A stretch of DNA of 64,000 nt from Chloroflexota bacterium (GCA_024434165.1 QMIW01000023.1:30435-94434); one strand, 5' to 3'. Positions 13,166-22,221 are shown, numbered from the stretch's first letter. Translations and numbers: made by a program. Notes: generated by a model not told the origin, from the letters alone.

Positions 13166-15747
13166 TCATTTCGGGATAACTCCTTCAATATCGCCAGCGT
13201 TTCCATTTTGCCGCCCGTGCCGTTCTCGCCGCCGGGTCCCACACACGAGGGACAGCCGTCTTCGCATTCGCATTCCTTCACCAATTCATAAGCGCGTTGA
13301 ACGAGTTCATCATGAATTTCAAACAACCGCTGGCTGAAGCCGATTCCGGCAGGGACGAGATCGTACAAAACGACGGCGGGTTTTCCACCCGCTGCCGACC
13401 ACGCGGGTTCGGAGAAGACTCCCAGGTCGCGCGGGTCGCACATCAGGAACAGCGGCGCAAGGTTGCCGAGCGCAAACCCCAAGCCCGCCAGCCCGCTGCG
13501 CATCCGCACGTTCTGCTCCACTTTTTGATGACAAGTGCGGCAGAGCGTGACGAGATTTTCCAAGCGATTTGCCTCTTCTTTGGATGTGAACGCGCGGAAC
13601 GGGATTTTGTGATGCACGTCATGCTCGCGTGTGGATTCCACTGCGCCGCACACCTGACAGGTGAACTGGTCCCGGCTGCGGACGGCGAATCTTATCTTCT
13701 GCCAATCCGCTCCGTAGTCGTTGGGGTCGTTGGTCCATGCGCCGGATTCGCGCAGGCGTTCGAGCGCGGCTTCGGAGAGGGTCAGCCAGTAGCCGGTGGT
13801 TTGCAGTTCGGAGGGCGGCATGTCCAGCGGTTCCAATCCCAGGTTTTCGTTGGTGAACCAGCGCAGTTTTTTGAAGCCGACGATCTGGGTTGTGACCTGG
13901 ATTTCGCCATACCCTGCCTGCCCCCCTCTCCTGTTAGGAGAGGGGCTGGGGGTGAGGTCGGACAAAATTTGAATCTCCGAACGCTGCTGCGCCTCGGTGT
14001 AGTAGTCCAAGCCAACGGGGATCAATTGTGCGATGTGATTTTCGAGATTGAGTTCCTGCACAAAATACTGCTGCGCCTCGTGCATGTAGATCGCGCTGGG
14101 GTGAACCATCCACGCGGCGGATTCGCCGTCCACGGTGCCGATGATTGTCGGTTTTCCATCTTCATCCGCCGCCTGCAAGACCACGCTTTGCGGCGAGGCG
14201 GAGCGCAGGGAAATGTTCGCGGCGGGATAAGCGTCCTGCATCCAGTAATATTTTTCGTCCGAGAAGTGCGCTTCGTTGTTGGAAGTTAGAAACTGGAGAT
14301 ACTCTTCGATGGTTTCCCATGACAACGAGCCGAACGACTCCCCTTTTTGAAACGGCAGTTCGAACATGGCGCAGCGCAGATGCTCCAGCAGAATCAACAG
14401 GTGATTCGGGTTGACCAGCGCCTGTTCGGGCGACCTGCCAAAGAAGTATTCGGGATGATGCGCGAGGAATTGATCCAACGGATTGGGCGAAGCCACCAGC
14501 ACGGAAACGGCTGGATCATCGCCGCGGCCCGCGCGCCCCGCCTGCTGCCGCGCGCTGGCAATGGTGCCCGGATACCCGACGAGAATCGCCGCACCCAAGC
14601 CGCCGATGTCAATGCCAAGTTCGAGGGCATTGGTGGCAACGACGGTTTTGACCGAGCCGTTACGTAAGCCTTGTTCGATCTCGCGGCGCTGGTGAGGGAG
14701 GTAGCCGGAGCGATAGCCGCGAATGGAAGAGCCGATATTCGATAATTCGGTGTTCGATCTTCGAATATCGAATATCGAATTTCCACCCTGCAAGTATGTC
14801 AAAATCATTTCCACCGTTCTTCTCGTGCGGGCAAAGACCACCGACTGAATGTCCCGCGCCAGCAGGTCGTTTGCCAGCCGCACGCTTTCGAGCAGGCTGC
14901 TCTTCCGCAAGCCGAGCGCCGCATCGGTGACGGGCGGATTGTAGATGATGAAGTGCCGCTCGCCGCGCGAGGAGCCGTCGTTGTCAATCAACTCAACGGG
15001 TTTTTCGATCAGGGCTTCGGCAAGTTCCTTCGGGTTGCCGATGGTAGCGGAAGCTAGAATAAATTTTGGCTTGCTTCCGTAAAAATCCACCACGCGCTTC
15101 AGCCTGCGGATGACGTTGGCGACGTGCGAACCGAAGACTCCGCGATAGGTGTGCGCCTCGTCAATGACGATGAAATGGAGATTCGAGAAAAAGTCGCTCC
15201 AGTTGGCGTGATGCGGCAGGATGCCGGTGTGCAGCATGTCGGGATTGGACAGCACAATGCGGGCGTTTTTGCGGATGGAAGGGCGGTCTTTCTGCGGGGT
15301 ATCGCCATCGTAAATTCCAGCGATTAGTGACCAGTGATCGGTGACCAGTTGACGCAACACTGATAACTGATCACTGATGACTGATAACTGATCTTGCGCG
15401 AGGGCTTTGGTGGGAAATAAATACAACGCCCTTGCCTGCGGGTCTTCGAGCATGTTTGCGAGGACGGGCAGGTTGTAGGCGAGGGTCTTTCCGCTGGCGG
15501 TGCCGGTGGCAAGGATGACGTTTTGCCCGGCGCGGGTTTGATTCCATGCTTCGAATTGGTGGGAGTAGAGCGAGGAAACTCCACGCTTGGATAATGCCTC
15601 TCGAAGCGGAGCAGGCAGGTCGTTCGGAAAAGGATGCGGCTGCGCGGGACGGGGGGGAGTCGTCCGCCAGGCGGCGATGTTCGGCGCGGTATCTGCATCC
15701 CGTTTCCAAAAATCCAAAAGAGGCTGAAGGGTGTTCAAAGGATTCAT
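13159..15747 (-). CDS. MrfA/YprA-like DEAD-box helicase with HNH insertion
   Basis: An 862-residue superfamily 2 helicase of the Lhr/YprA type. Walker A is at residues 80-88 (ATGTASGKT), the DEAH box is FIVIDEAHTYRG, motif III SATIG, and motif VI QQAGRAGRGD. The C-terminal DUF1998-like region ends in the four-cysteine cluster ECECEDGCPSC. YprA (MrfA) in Bacillus works in mitomycin-damage repair. Inserted before the C-terminal zinc region is an HNH module (CQVCGAVE...HDVHHKIPF...LVTLCRTCH), which suggests added nuclease or zinc-binding activity. Three linkers are made of dispersed DNA repeats read in frame. Start ATG 15747 is preferred because a longer start would overlap the divergent gene. 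Confidence 0.9.
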   Translation of the reverse strand: MNPLNTLQPLLDFWKRDADTAPNIAAWRTTPPRPAQPHPFPNDLPAPLREALSKRGVSSLYSHQFEAWNQTRAGQNVILATGTASGKTLAYNLPVLANMLEDPQARALYLFPTKALAQDQLSVISDQLSVLRQLVTDHWSLIAGIYDGDTPQKDRPSIRKNARIVLSNPDMLHTGILPHHANWSDFFSNLHFIVIDEAHTYRGVFGSHVANVIRRLKRVVDFYGSKPKFILASATIGNPKELAEALIEKPVELIDNDGSSRGERHFIIYNPPVTDAALGLRKSSLLESVRLANDLLARDIQSVVFARTRRTVEMILTYLQGGNSIFDIRRSNTELSNIGSSIRGYRSGYLPHQRREIEQGLRNGSVKTVVATNALELGIDIGGLGAAILVGYPGTIASARQQAGRAGRGDDPAVSVLVASPNPLDQFLAHHPEYFFGRSPEQALVNPNHLLILLEHLRCAMFELPFQKGESFGSLSWETIEEYLQFLTSNNEAHFSDEKYYWMQDAYPAANISLRSASPQSVVLQAADEDGKPTIIGTVDGESAAWMVHPSAIYMHEAQQYFVQELNLENHIAQLIPVGLDYYTEAQQRSEIQILSDLTPSPSPNRRGGQAGYGEIQVTTQIVGFKKLRWFTNENLGLEPLDMPPSELQTTGYWLTLSEAALERLRESGAWTNDPNDYGADWQKIRFAVRSRDQFTCQVCGAVESTREHDVHHKIPFRAFTSKEEANRLENLVTLCRTCHQKVEQNVRMRSGLAGLGFALGNLAPLFLMCDPRDLGVFSEPAWSAAGGKPAVVLYDLVPAGIGFSQRLFEIHDELVQRAYELVKECECEDGCPSCVGPGGENGTGGKMETLAILKELSRNDN
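13909..13960. repeat. Dispersed hairpin repeat inside the helicase gene
   Basis: CCCCTCTCCTGTTAGGAGAGGGG and flanking GCTGGGGGTGAGG, a common intergenic repeat, is read in frame as LTPSPSPNRRGG in the helicase linker. A related copy lies upstream of 18299 (TCTCCTGTAAAGACAGGGGATGGGGG). Confidence 0.7.
14724..14782. repeat. ATATTCGATA-type repeat inside the helicase gene
   Basis: GATATTCGATAATTCGG and CTTCGAATATCGAATATCG form an imperfect inverted repeat that is read in frame as FDIRRSNTELSNIGSS between helicase motifs. Confidence 0.65.
15322..15392. repeat. GTGATCAGTTATCAG-type repeat inside the helicase gene
   Basis: TTAGTGACCAGTGATCGGTGACC and ACTGATAACTGATCACTGATG, a widespread simple intergenic repeat, is translated as DQLSVISDQLSVLRQLVTD shortly after the motif Ia region of the helicase. 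Confidence 0.75.
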
Positions 15748-15773
15748 TAAGCCGGAGTCAATAGAATTGTCGA

Positions 15774-17480
15774 ATGCGAAAAAAACTCTTGGTTTTGCTT
15801 GGCTTTCACGCATGTTGGGGAGTGGTGCTTGCGTTGAGTATATCAAAGTACGGCTTGGGCGTTTCGACGGACGCCACCGCCTATATGTTCGCCGGCGTGA
15901 ACTGGATCCGCGGGGACGGACTGATTGATTTCAGCGGCGGGGGCTATGTTTTGTGGCCCCCGCTTTACCCGATGCTGATCGGCTTTCTGCATCTCACGGG
16001 TTTGAGTGCGTTTGCCGCCGCGCATGTGATTCAATTTGCAGCGTATGCGCTCGCGGCTTATGCATCGTCGGCGCTTTTGCTGAAACTTTTTCCAGACGAT
16101 TTTGCGTTTGCCTTTCTCGGCGCATTTTTGATCGCCGTCGCCCCGGTTTCGATCTCCACGTTTTTGATGGTGGGCACCGATTATCTTTTCATGCTTTTTC
16201 CCATCGCCGCCGCGCTCCTGCTTCAGCGATATTCTGAAAAAGGGGATTGGGCGAGCCTGACCCTGCTCGGCTTGACCGCATCCCTTGCCATGCTCACCCG
16301 TTATATCGGATACGCGCTCGTTCTTTCCGCGCTGACGGCGGTTCTGTTCGCTTCGAGCGGACCGCCGCTGAAACGAATCCTGCGTGCCGCTTACGCAGGC
16401 ATGTTTTCCCTCGTCCCGTTTTTGTGGATGCTCAATACCTGGCTTGCCACCAATGGGTTGCGCCGCCCGCCGCTTTCATTTAGCGAGTACGCCGCGCAAT
16501 TCACCGCCGGCGTGATTGCCATGTTCACCGTCAACGTGCCGGATGCGGCAAATATCACGATGCTGCATCATTGGATGGTGTGGGGGTGGGTGGTTTTGGC
16601 GGCAATTCTGCTTTTCGTTCTCTCGCGGCGCGTGAAGGTCTTCACGCCAATGACCATATTCCTGTTTGGGTTCGGAATGATCTACACCGCCGCTTTGTTT
16701 GGCACCGCATTGATCGCGTACTTCAATCGCCTGTGGGGGCGCTTTCAACTGCCGGATTATGTGCCCGTGATCGTCCTGTTCCTGCTGGTCATCGGGCATG
16801 GGCTGCGTTATTTGAGGGAACGCCGCTCCGGTTGGTTTGTTCCGGCGGCGCTGCTGGGCGCCGGTTTCCTGCTGTTTATCAGCGTATTGCAGTTCAACCG
16901 GACGGTGCTGCTGCTGCGCGACGCCGTTCATGGAATCATCCCGGAGAACGGCGTCAACACGCAGGAAATGAACGAGAATTCGATCATCCGCTATTGGAAG
17001 GAAAATCCGCCGGAAGGGGCATATCGCCTGTTTGCAAATTACCCGGCGGCGGCGGCGTTCCATACCCGTCACAGTGCGCAAGCCTCGCCGCGAAAGACTC
17101 CGGTTTACGGTGATGAGGTCTACCCGTTGGAGGATTACATCGGCTATCTATTTCCCGATGACCAGCCGGTTTATCTGCTGTGGATCGAGCCGAATGTTTA
17201 CGAACATGTGTACCTGCCGCATGAACTTGCCCCCATCGCGGAGATTGAAGTGATCTTCGAAAACGAAGACGGCGGAATCTACCGTCTACACCCCGCCCGG
17301 CAGGCGTTCGCCTGCATGCAGGGAACGGAACGCCCATGCGCCCACGGCGAGCGGAAACCAGAACGTCACGGCGCGATAAAGGAGGGTGATGACCACCGCC
17401 TGGCTCCAGTTGACGTTCAGCGAACTCAGTGCAAGAGGCATGATGCCTTCGACGATGCCAATGCCGGACGGCGTGGGTGA
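15774..17480 (+). CDS. Glycosyltransferase-like polytopic membrane protein
   Basis: A 568-residue protein with about eleven transmembrane segments and an extracytoplasmic C-terminal domain, the layout of GT-C mannosyltransferase-like proteins. A GT-C acidic motif is probably in the first outer loop (STDATAYMFAGVNWIRGDGL, residues about 31-50). The donor would be a lipid-linked sugar; the acceptor is unknown. The protein seems to end naturally near residue 504 (GGIYRLHP), but no stop codon is present there, and the frame runs 195 bases into the convergent flippase-like gene, adding a charged tail of about 64 residues with no family resemblance. This may be a lost stop or a sequence error. It is divergent from the helicase gene. 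Confidence 0.75.
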   Translation: MRKKLLVLLGFHACWGVVLALSISKYGLGVSTDATAYMFAGVNWIRGDGLIDFSGGGYVLWPPLYPMLIGFLHLTGLSAFAAAHVIQFAAYALAAYASSALLLKLFPDDFAFAFLGAFLIAVAPVSISTFLMVGTDYLFMLFPIAAALLLQRYSEKGDWASLTLLGLTASLAMLTRYIGYALVLSALTAVLFASSGPPLKRILRAAYAGMFSLVPFLWMLNTWLATNGLRRPPLSFSEYAAQFTAGVIAMFTVNVPDAANITMLHHWMVWGWVVLAAILLFVLSRRVKVFTPMTIFLFGFGMIYTAALFGTALIAYFNRLWGRFQLPDYVPVIVLFLLVIGHGLRYLRERRSGWFVPAALLGAGFLLFISVLQFNRTVLLLRDAVHGIIPENGVNTQEMNENSIIRYWKENPPEGAYRLFANYPAAAAFHTRHSAQASPRKTPVYGDEVYPLEDYIGYLFPDDQPVYLLWIEPNVYEHVYLPHELAPIAEIEVIFENEDGGIYRLHPARQAFACMQGTERPCAHGERKPERHGAIKEGDDHRLAPVDVQRTQCKRHDAFDDANAGRRG

Positions 17481-18299
17481 AACGATGAGAAAAAGATACG
17501 CCATCGAAAACCCGGCAATAATGGTGCCAGCCGAAAAGGGCACCTCGAAGGAGAGAAACGCGCAGACCAGGATCAGCATCAGCAGTCCCTTGTCGAAGAT
17601 GCCCCACAACACCGGGCGAATCAGGCTGGACGGTTTTTCCGTCAGTCCGGAAAAACCGTCCGCGATCTCGTGCGCGAATTCATGCGCGCGCGCTTCGCTG
17701 AGGTAATTTTCCCTGCGGAAAAGATGCACCACCCGGTTGACCCCGCGCGCCAGTTTTGCGAGCAGATTTCCGAGCTTCTCCGCAGACCGATACCCCGCAT
17801 ACAATACCGAGCCGTAAGTGACTGCGATCCCGAACAGGAAAAGCGATGCCGAGATTTCCCCCGCGTTCAAATCGTTGCGGCGGACAAGGACGACCAGCCC
17901 CAGGGCGAGGATGACGAGGAACGCCGCCTGGTCGAGCAGGAGGAACAACGCCGCCGCCACCGTAACCTTGCCAGCGGGGTGCCCGCGCCGCCGGGCTTCG
18001 GCTGCGAAGAGCGCAACCCCGCCCGCCCCGGCGGTGGGCGCCACCACATTGATAAAGTTCGCCGCCGCGGCGATGCGGCTGAGGGTCAGCACGTTTTCAT
18101 GGACGCCGAGCAGGTGAAAAATGGATTGGTACATCCGTCCGCTGGCGACGAACCAGATGATTTGAATCAAAAGCGCGAGCAGGAAGAATCCCAAATGCGC
18201 CTTTTGCAGGGTGAGGAGAATGGTCTCCAGTTCGCTGAAACTGAGCGCCACCACGATTGCGCCCAGGAACAGAACCACCACGGCAAAAAGTTTCTTCAT
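17286..18299 (-). CDS. Lysylphosphatidylglycerol synthase TM-domain (UPF0104) flippase-like protein
   Basis: A 337-residue protein with about eight transmembrane helices of the UPF0104 / flippase-like family. Family marks are LLALLIQIIWFVASGRMYQSIF, FINVVAPTAGAGGVALFAAEARRRG and the late SPTPSGIGIVEGIMPLAL. The domain alone, without the soluble synthase part of MprF, is often linked to lipid-linked sugar or glycolipid transport. Start ATG 18299 (MKKLFAVVV) is used; an upstream frame extension consists of a dispersed hairpin repeat. It overlaps the convergent glycosyltransferase frame by 195 bases. Confidence 0.85.
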   Translation of the reverse strand: MKKLFAVVVLFLGAIVVALSFSELETILLTLQKAHLGFFLLALLIQIIWFVASGRMYQSIFHLLGVHENVLTLSRIAAAANFINVVAPTAGAGGVALFAAEARRRGHPAGKVTVAAALFLLLDQAAFLVILALGLVVLVRRNDLNAGEISASLFLFGIAVTYGSVLYAGYRSAEKLGNLLAKLARGVNRVVHLFRRENYLSEARAHEFAHEIADGFSGLTEKPSSLIRPVLWGIFDKGLLMLILVCAFLSFEVPFSAGTIIAGFSMAYLFLIVSPTPSGIGIVEGIMPLALSSLNVNWSQAVVITLLYRAVTFWFPLAVGAWAFRSLHAGERLPGGV

Positions 18300-18478
18300 T
18301 TCGACAGGTTTTCCTTTGTTGGCTCGATGTTTTGTTTTCTCCTGTAAAGACAGGGGATGGGGGATTCGGCTTCCGCGCCGGGTCGAGGAAAACGGATCCA
18401 CTTCGCAGTTTGCATTGTAACAAAACATCCGGCAGCCTGCATTTCTCGTCCTCTGAAGGGGACATTTCTACTTTGGGC

Positions 18479-18628
18479 TAAGTAGTCGGTCGAAATAAAT
18501 TTTACAAAAATACGCTCCCGGCGGCGTCCCCGCCGCCGAGGACGGCGGCATGAGCAGGAATTTGTTTTCTAAAAAGACGGCGGCATGAGCAGGAATTTGT
18601 TTTCTAAAAACTTATGACCGACTACTTA
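18479..18628. repeat. 150-bp element with 13-bp terminal inverted repeats
   Basis: TAAGTAGTCGGTC (18479-18491) and GACCGACTACTTA (18616-18628) are perfect inverted ends. Inside are GGCGGCG/CGCCGCC palindromes and two exact 35-bp direct repeats (18541-18575 and 18576-18610, beginning GACGGCGGCATGAGCAG). The arrangement is MITE-like; no transposase or clear target duplication is visible. It occupies most of the 420-base gap upstream of the Rrf2 gene. The rest of that gap is leader of the minus-strand gene and the promoter at 18647. Confidence 0.75.
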
Positions 18629-18646
18629 ACACTGCATTTCAGGCTA

Positions 18647-18675
18647 TTGACAAACTTCATTCACTGAATTATGAT
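18647..18675 (+). promoter_or_regulatory. Strong sigma-70-type promoter of the Rrf2 gene
   Basis: TTGACA, 17-base spacer, TATGAT, ending 44 bases before the start codon. The downstream TAGGAGTTATATAGG leader may contain the binding site of the regulator itself. Confidence 0.8.
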
Positions 18676-18719
18676 GAAAACGAATAAAGTCTATTTTTCC
18701 AGTAGGAGTTATATAGGAA

Positions 18720-19178
18720 ATGCGGCTATCCAAGCGCGGCGAATATGGACTGCGAGCCATGATCGCACTGGCAGAACCCGCCGAAACGGGCAATGCCCCA
18801 CATATGATGCAGATCAAGGAGATCGCCCAGCGCGAACACATCTCTGCCAAATTCCTGGAGCAAATTCTGCTGGCGCTCAAGAACAATGGTCTGCTGCACA
18901 GCAAGATGGGAGTCGGAGGCGGGTATTACCTGGCAAAGCCCGCCAAAGAAATCACACTGGGGCAGATCTTCCGCGTGCTGGATGGACCTGTGGCTCCCGT
19001 GAAGTGCGTCAGCCAGATGGCGTACGAACCATGCGGCTGCCCAGACGAGGAGACATGCGGCTTGCGCCTGGTGATGGGCGACGTGCGCAACGCCATTGCA
19101 GGCATCCTCGATCACACCTCGCTGGCGGATGTGACCAGCCGCCAAAACGCGATCCGCAAAAAACTTGGCGTGAAGTAG
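18720..19178 (+). CDS. Rrf2-family transcriptional regulator
   Basis: A 152-residue winged-helix regulator. The N-terminal MRLSKRGEYGLRAMIALA and the recognition region IAQREHISAKFLEQILLALKNNGLLHSKMGVGGGYYLA are typical of Rrf2 proteins. Cysteines C96, C105, C107 and C113 form a cluster (VKC...PCGC...TCG), in the region where IscR and NsrR bind an iron-sulfur cluster; the spacing differs from IscR, so cluster binding is likely but not certain. CymR-type members sense cysteine supply instead. The adjacent TauE/SafE exporter suggests control of sulfite or sulfur-compound transport. A strong promoter precedes the gene. Confidence 0.9.
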   Translation: MRLSKRGEYGLRAMIALAEPAETGNAPHMMQIKEIAQREHISAKFLEQILLALKNNGLLHSKMGVGGGYYLAKPAKEITLGQIFRVLDGPVAPVKCVSQMAYEPCGCPDEETCGLRLVMGDVRNAIAGILDHTSLADVTSRQNAIRKKLGVK

Positions 19179-19287
19179 AAACGCGCGATGGGTGCCGCGT
19201 TTTTATTTCGACGAAAAGCCTACTTGTATTATAGACTTTATGATATTTTGACATTTCAGAGTAATCAACACAGAAAAGGAGTCATAT

Positions 19288-20043
19288 ATGGAACTGTCAA
19301 TTCTTATGTATGTGCTGGTGGGCTTTCTAGCCCAAATGATAGACGGCGCGCTAGGTATGGCGTACGGCGTCAGTTCGAACACCTTTCTTTTGAGTCTCGG
19401 CATTCCCCCTGCCGCCGCATCTGCCAGTGTGCACATGGCGGAGGTGGTGACCACCGGCGTTTCAGGCGCCTCGCACTGGAAGTTGGGCAACGTGGATTGG
19501 AAACTCGTTCGGCGTTTGCTCATTCCGGGGGTCATCGGGGGCGCGGCAGGCGCTTACCTGCTGACATCCATTGACGGCAACATCATCAAGCCTTACATCG
19601 CTGTGTATCTGCTCGTCATGGGCGGTGTAATCGTCTACAAGGCGTTCACGCTCCAGCCGCGCAACAAGCCCGACGGCTATCATGGACCACGCGTGAGCCT
19701 GCTTGGTTTGCTCGGTGGATTCTGCGATGCCATTGGCGGCGGCGGTTGGGGACCGGTCGTCACTTCTACACTGGTGGCGCGCGGGAAAAATCCGCGCATG
19801 ACAATCGGTTCGGTAAACTTCTCGGAGTTCTTTGTCACCCTGATCCAGTCCATTTTGTTTGTGTTGACACTGACATTTGGGGAGTATTGGCAGATCATCC
19901 TGGGACTCTTGATAGGCGGGGTTGCCGCCGCACCGATTGCCGCAAAGGCGGCGCAAAAACTGCCCATGAAAGCCCTGATGATATTTGTGGGAGTTTTGAT
20001 CATCGCGCTCAGCATTCGGACCCTGATTCTGGCGTTGAGTTAG
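19288..20043 (+). CDS. TauE/SafE family sulfite or anion exporter
   Basis: A 251-residue integral membrane protein with about eight helices. The opening LVGFLAQMIDGALGMAYGVSSNTFLLSLGIPPAAASASVH and the repeat-half GLLGGFCDAIGGGGWGPVVTSTLVARG match the TauE/SafE (DUF81) family. Members export sulfite, sulfoacetate or other organosulfur anions. It follows the Rrf2 regulator by 109 bases, with AAAAGGAG before the ATG, and is likely under its control. Substrate is inferred only from the family. Confidence 0.9.
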   Translation: MELSILMYVLVGFLAQMIDGALGMAYGVSSNTFLLSLGIPPAAASASVHMAEVVTTGVSGASHWKLGNVDWKLVRRLLIPGVIGGAAGAYLLTSIDGNIIKPYIAVYLLVMGGVIVYKAFTLQPRNKPDGYHGPRVSLLGLLGGFCDAIGGGGWGPVVTSTLVARGKNPRMTIGSVNFSEFFVTLIQSILFVLTLTFGEYWQIILGLLIGGVAAAPIAAKAAQKLPMKALMIFVGVLIIALSIRTLILALS

Positions 20044-20045
20044 CG

Positions 20046-20130
20046 TGGTTGTGCAGGTGAGCAGGTGCACAAGCAGCAGTCAAACATGGCTGCCTGTGTA
20101 CCTGTTTCCCTGTGTACCTATTCCCCTGTT
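20046..20130. repeat. CTGTGTACCTG-type simple repeat
   Basis: GTGCAGGTGAGCAGGTGCACAAGCAG is followed by CTGCCTGTGTACCTG, CCCTGTGTACCTATTCCCCTGTTTAC. The first part is an inverted copy of the second, so the stretch can fold back and may end the convergent transcripts on either side. Confidence 0.5.
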
Positions 20131-20137
20131 TACGTCC

Positions 20138-20836
20138 TCACCAAATTCCCGGCATCAAACGATACCTCGTCTTTTGCGCGTACTCTTTGTAGCCGGGCAG
20201 TTCTTCCTGCAGGGTTTTATCTTCCAACGCCGTGCGGGCGATCATTACGACTCCAAGCAGGAGGGTGGGAATCCATGCCCAGAGCGAATCCAACAACAGG
20301 GGGATGAAAAGATAGCCCAACATGCCGCCCGCGTAGCCGGGATGGCGCACGATGCGATAGGGACCCGTGCTGACCACGTGATGTCCGCGTTCGGTTTGGA
20401 TGCGCACCGTGCCGGAGAAGAAGCGGTTCTCGATCAGCGCCCACGAGGAAAAACCATAACCGAGGATGATGCCGGTTAGCGCAACCAGACTCACAGTCAG
20501 GTTTGAAGCGGGGGACCAGCCAAAGAGTCTATCCAGCCCGGCGACGGTCAAAATCAGAAGGGAGCCGAGTCCCAGCAGCGGGGCGAGGATTTTATCCCAC
20601 GATTTCGTATCCTTTGCATCCATGAAGCGGGCGCGTTCCCTGATCAGGTCGGGGTGACGCTGACCGGCAAGCACGCGGCTGATGACGAACGCGAGGATGC
20701 TTGCAACGGCGTACGCCCATGCCTGCCACCAGCCCCATTGACCGGAAATGAGCATCGGAAGGAACGGCGCAACGACCACGATGAGGAGCATCTGGATCAC
20801 GACGCGCAGTGTGAAGGTTCGCTTGGTTTCAGACAT
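20138..20836 (-). CDS. Isoprenylcysteine methyltransferase-like membrane methyltransferase
   Basis: A 232-residue protein with about five transmembrane helices of the ICMT/PEMT-type phospholipid or isoprenylcysteine methyltransferase family. The cofactor-binding C-terminal region is clear: HHVVSTGPYRIVRHPGYAGGMLGYLFIP, then ARTALEDKTLQEELPGYKEYAQKTRYRLMPGIW. Bacterial members have mostly unknown substrates. Start ATG 20836 is chosen because GGAGGG stands five bases upstream; a longer frame would run through the promoter region shared with the divergent NfeD gene. Confidence 0.85.
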   Translation of the reverse strand: MSETKRTFTLRVVIQMLLIVVVAPFLPMLISGQWGWWQAWAYAVASILAFVISRVLAGQRHPDLIRERARFMDAKDTKSWDKILAPLLGLGSLLILTVAGLDRLFGWSPASNLTVSLVALTGIILGYGFSSWALIENRFFSGTVRIQTERGHHVVSTGPYRIVRHPGYAGGMLGYLFIPLLLDSLWAWIPTLLLGVVMIARTALEDKTLQEELPGYKEYAQKTRYRLMPGIW

Positions 20837-20882
20837 AATGCCCTCCATAACCATTATAATAATTCGAGAAATGGATGCAACC

Positions 20883-22187
20883 ATGAAAACCAGACGCCTT
20901 CTCCTCTTGTTGTTGGCTGCCTTTGCGTCGGCTCAGGCGGTCCTTGCCCAAAGCCGCGAGCCGGCCGCCGTCGTGCTGACGGCGGATGGTCCCATCATGC
21001 CGCCGATGCTGGAATACATCACACGCGGAATCGAAACGGCAGAGCGGCGCAATGCGGAGGTGTTGATCATCCAACTCAACACGCCCGGCGGAAGTGTGGA
21101 TGCGATGCTGAAGATCATCGCGGAGATCCGCGCAAGCAGTGTGCCGGTGGTGGTGTACGTGGCGCCGAGAAATGCAATCGCCGGGAGCGCGGGCGCGATG
21201 ATCACGATGGCGGGGCACGCCTCTGCCATGGCGCCGGAGACTTCCATCGGCGCATCCAGCCCCATCAGCAGTTCGGGCGAGAACCTGAATACAACCGCCG
21301 ATGTGAAAACCAAAGAGATCATCAAGGCTTCCATCCGCTCGTTCGTCACGCCGCGCGGCGAGGAGGCGTGGAAACTTGCCGAAGCGATGATTGACGAAGC
21401 CAAAGCCGCCACTGCCGATGAAGCCCTGGATGCCAAATTAATTGATTTCATCGCCGACGACCTCGAAGACCTGCTGCAGCTGCTGGACGGTTTCAGCGTC
21501 CAAATGGGGGACGGCGCGCGAACGCTCGAAACGACGGGCTTGGAAATTCAGGCTTTGGAGATGAGTTTTATCGAGCAACTCCTGCTCATGCTCACCGACC
21601 CGAACATCGCCTTCCTCCTGCTCGCCATCGGTGTGCAGGCGGTGCTGATCGAACTCTCCAGCCCCGGCGGATGGGTGGCGGGTTTCATCGGCGCGGTGTG
21701 CATCACGCTGGCGGTGTACGGCTTGGGTGTGCTGCCGGTCAACTGGTTTGGAATCATCTTCCTCCTCATTGCCTTTGTGCTGTTTGTCCTCGACATCAAA
21801 GCGCCCACGCACGGCGCGCTGACAACGGCAGGCGTGGCATCCTTCATCATCGGCGCGCTGGTGCTGTTCAACTCGCCCGGCACGCCGGACTTCCAGCGCG
21901 TGTCGGTTCCGCTCGTGGTCGGCACGGGCATCTTCCTCGGCTTGCTGTTCTTCGGCATTCTGATGATTGCCCTGCGCGCGCAGCACAAACCGGCACAAAT
22001 GGGGGGCGAATCCTACGTTGGGCAGGTGGGAACAGCCCACTCGTTCAGCGGCGATGCGGGACAGGTTCAGGTGGGCGCGGAGTTGTGGAGCGCAGAAAAA
22101 GCCCCCGATTCGGAACCCATCGGTAAGGGTGATAAAATCGAGGTCGTCGAAGTTCGAGGATTGAGATTAATTGTCAAGAAAAAGTAG
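20883..22187 (+). CDS. NfeD-family membrane serine protease (ClpP class)
   Basis: A 434-residue membrane protein. A signal peptide (residues 1-23, [17 protein letters not shown]) is followed by a ClpP/crotonase-like domain with [13 protein letters not shown], the catalytic serine in [14 protein letters not shown] and the likely dyad lysine in [14 protein letters not shown]. Four or five transmembrane helices lie in the middle, and the C-terminus is the NfeD OB-fold domain ([12 protein letters not shown]...[16 protein letters not shown]). Long NfeD proteases usually act with SPFH/stomatin partners in membrane quality control; no stomatin gene is adjacent. It is divergent from the methyltransferase gene. 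Confidence 0.9.
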   Translation: MKTRRLLLLLLAAFASAQAVLAQSREPAAVVLTADGPIMPPMLEYITRGIETAERRNAEVLIIQLNTPGGSVDAMLKIIAEIRASSVPVVVYVAPRNAIAGSAGAMITMAGHASAMAPETSIGASSPISSSGENLNTTADVKTKEIIKASIRSFVTPRGEEAWKLAEAMIDEAKAATADEALDAKLIDFIADDLEDLLQLLDGFSVQMGDGARTLETTGLEIQALEMSFIEQLLLMLTDPNIAFLLLAIGVQAVLIELSSPGGWVAGFIGAVCITLAVYGLGVLPVNWFGIIFLLIAFVLFVLDIKAPTHGALTTAGVASFIIGALVLFNSPGTPDFQRVSVPLVVGTGIFLGLLFFGILMIALRAQHKPAQMGGESYVGQVGTAHSFSGDAGQVQVGAELWSAEKAPDSEPIGKGDKIEVVEVRGLRLIVKKK

Positions 22188-22221
22188 CGCAGGATTAATC
22201 TTGCGCTGCGCAAAGGACCTT

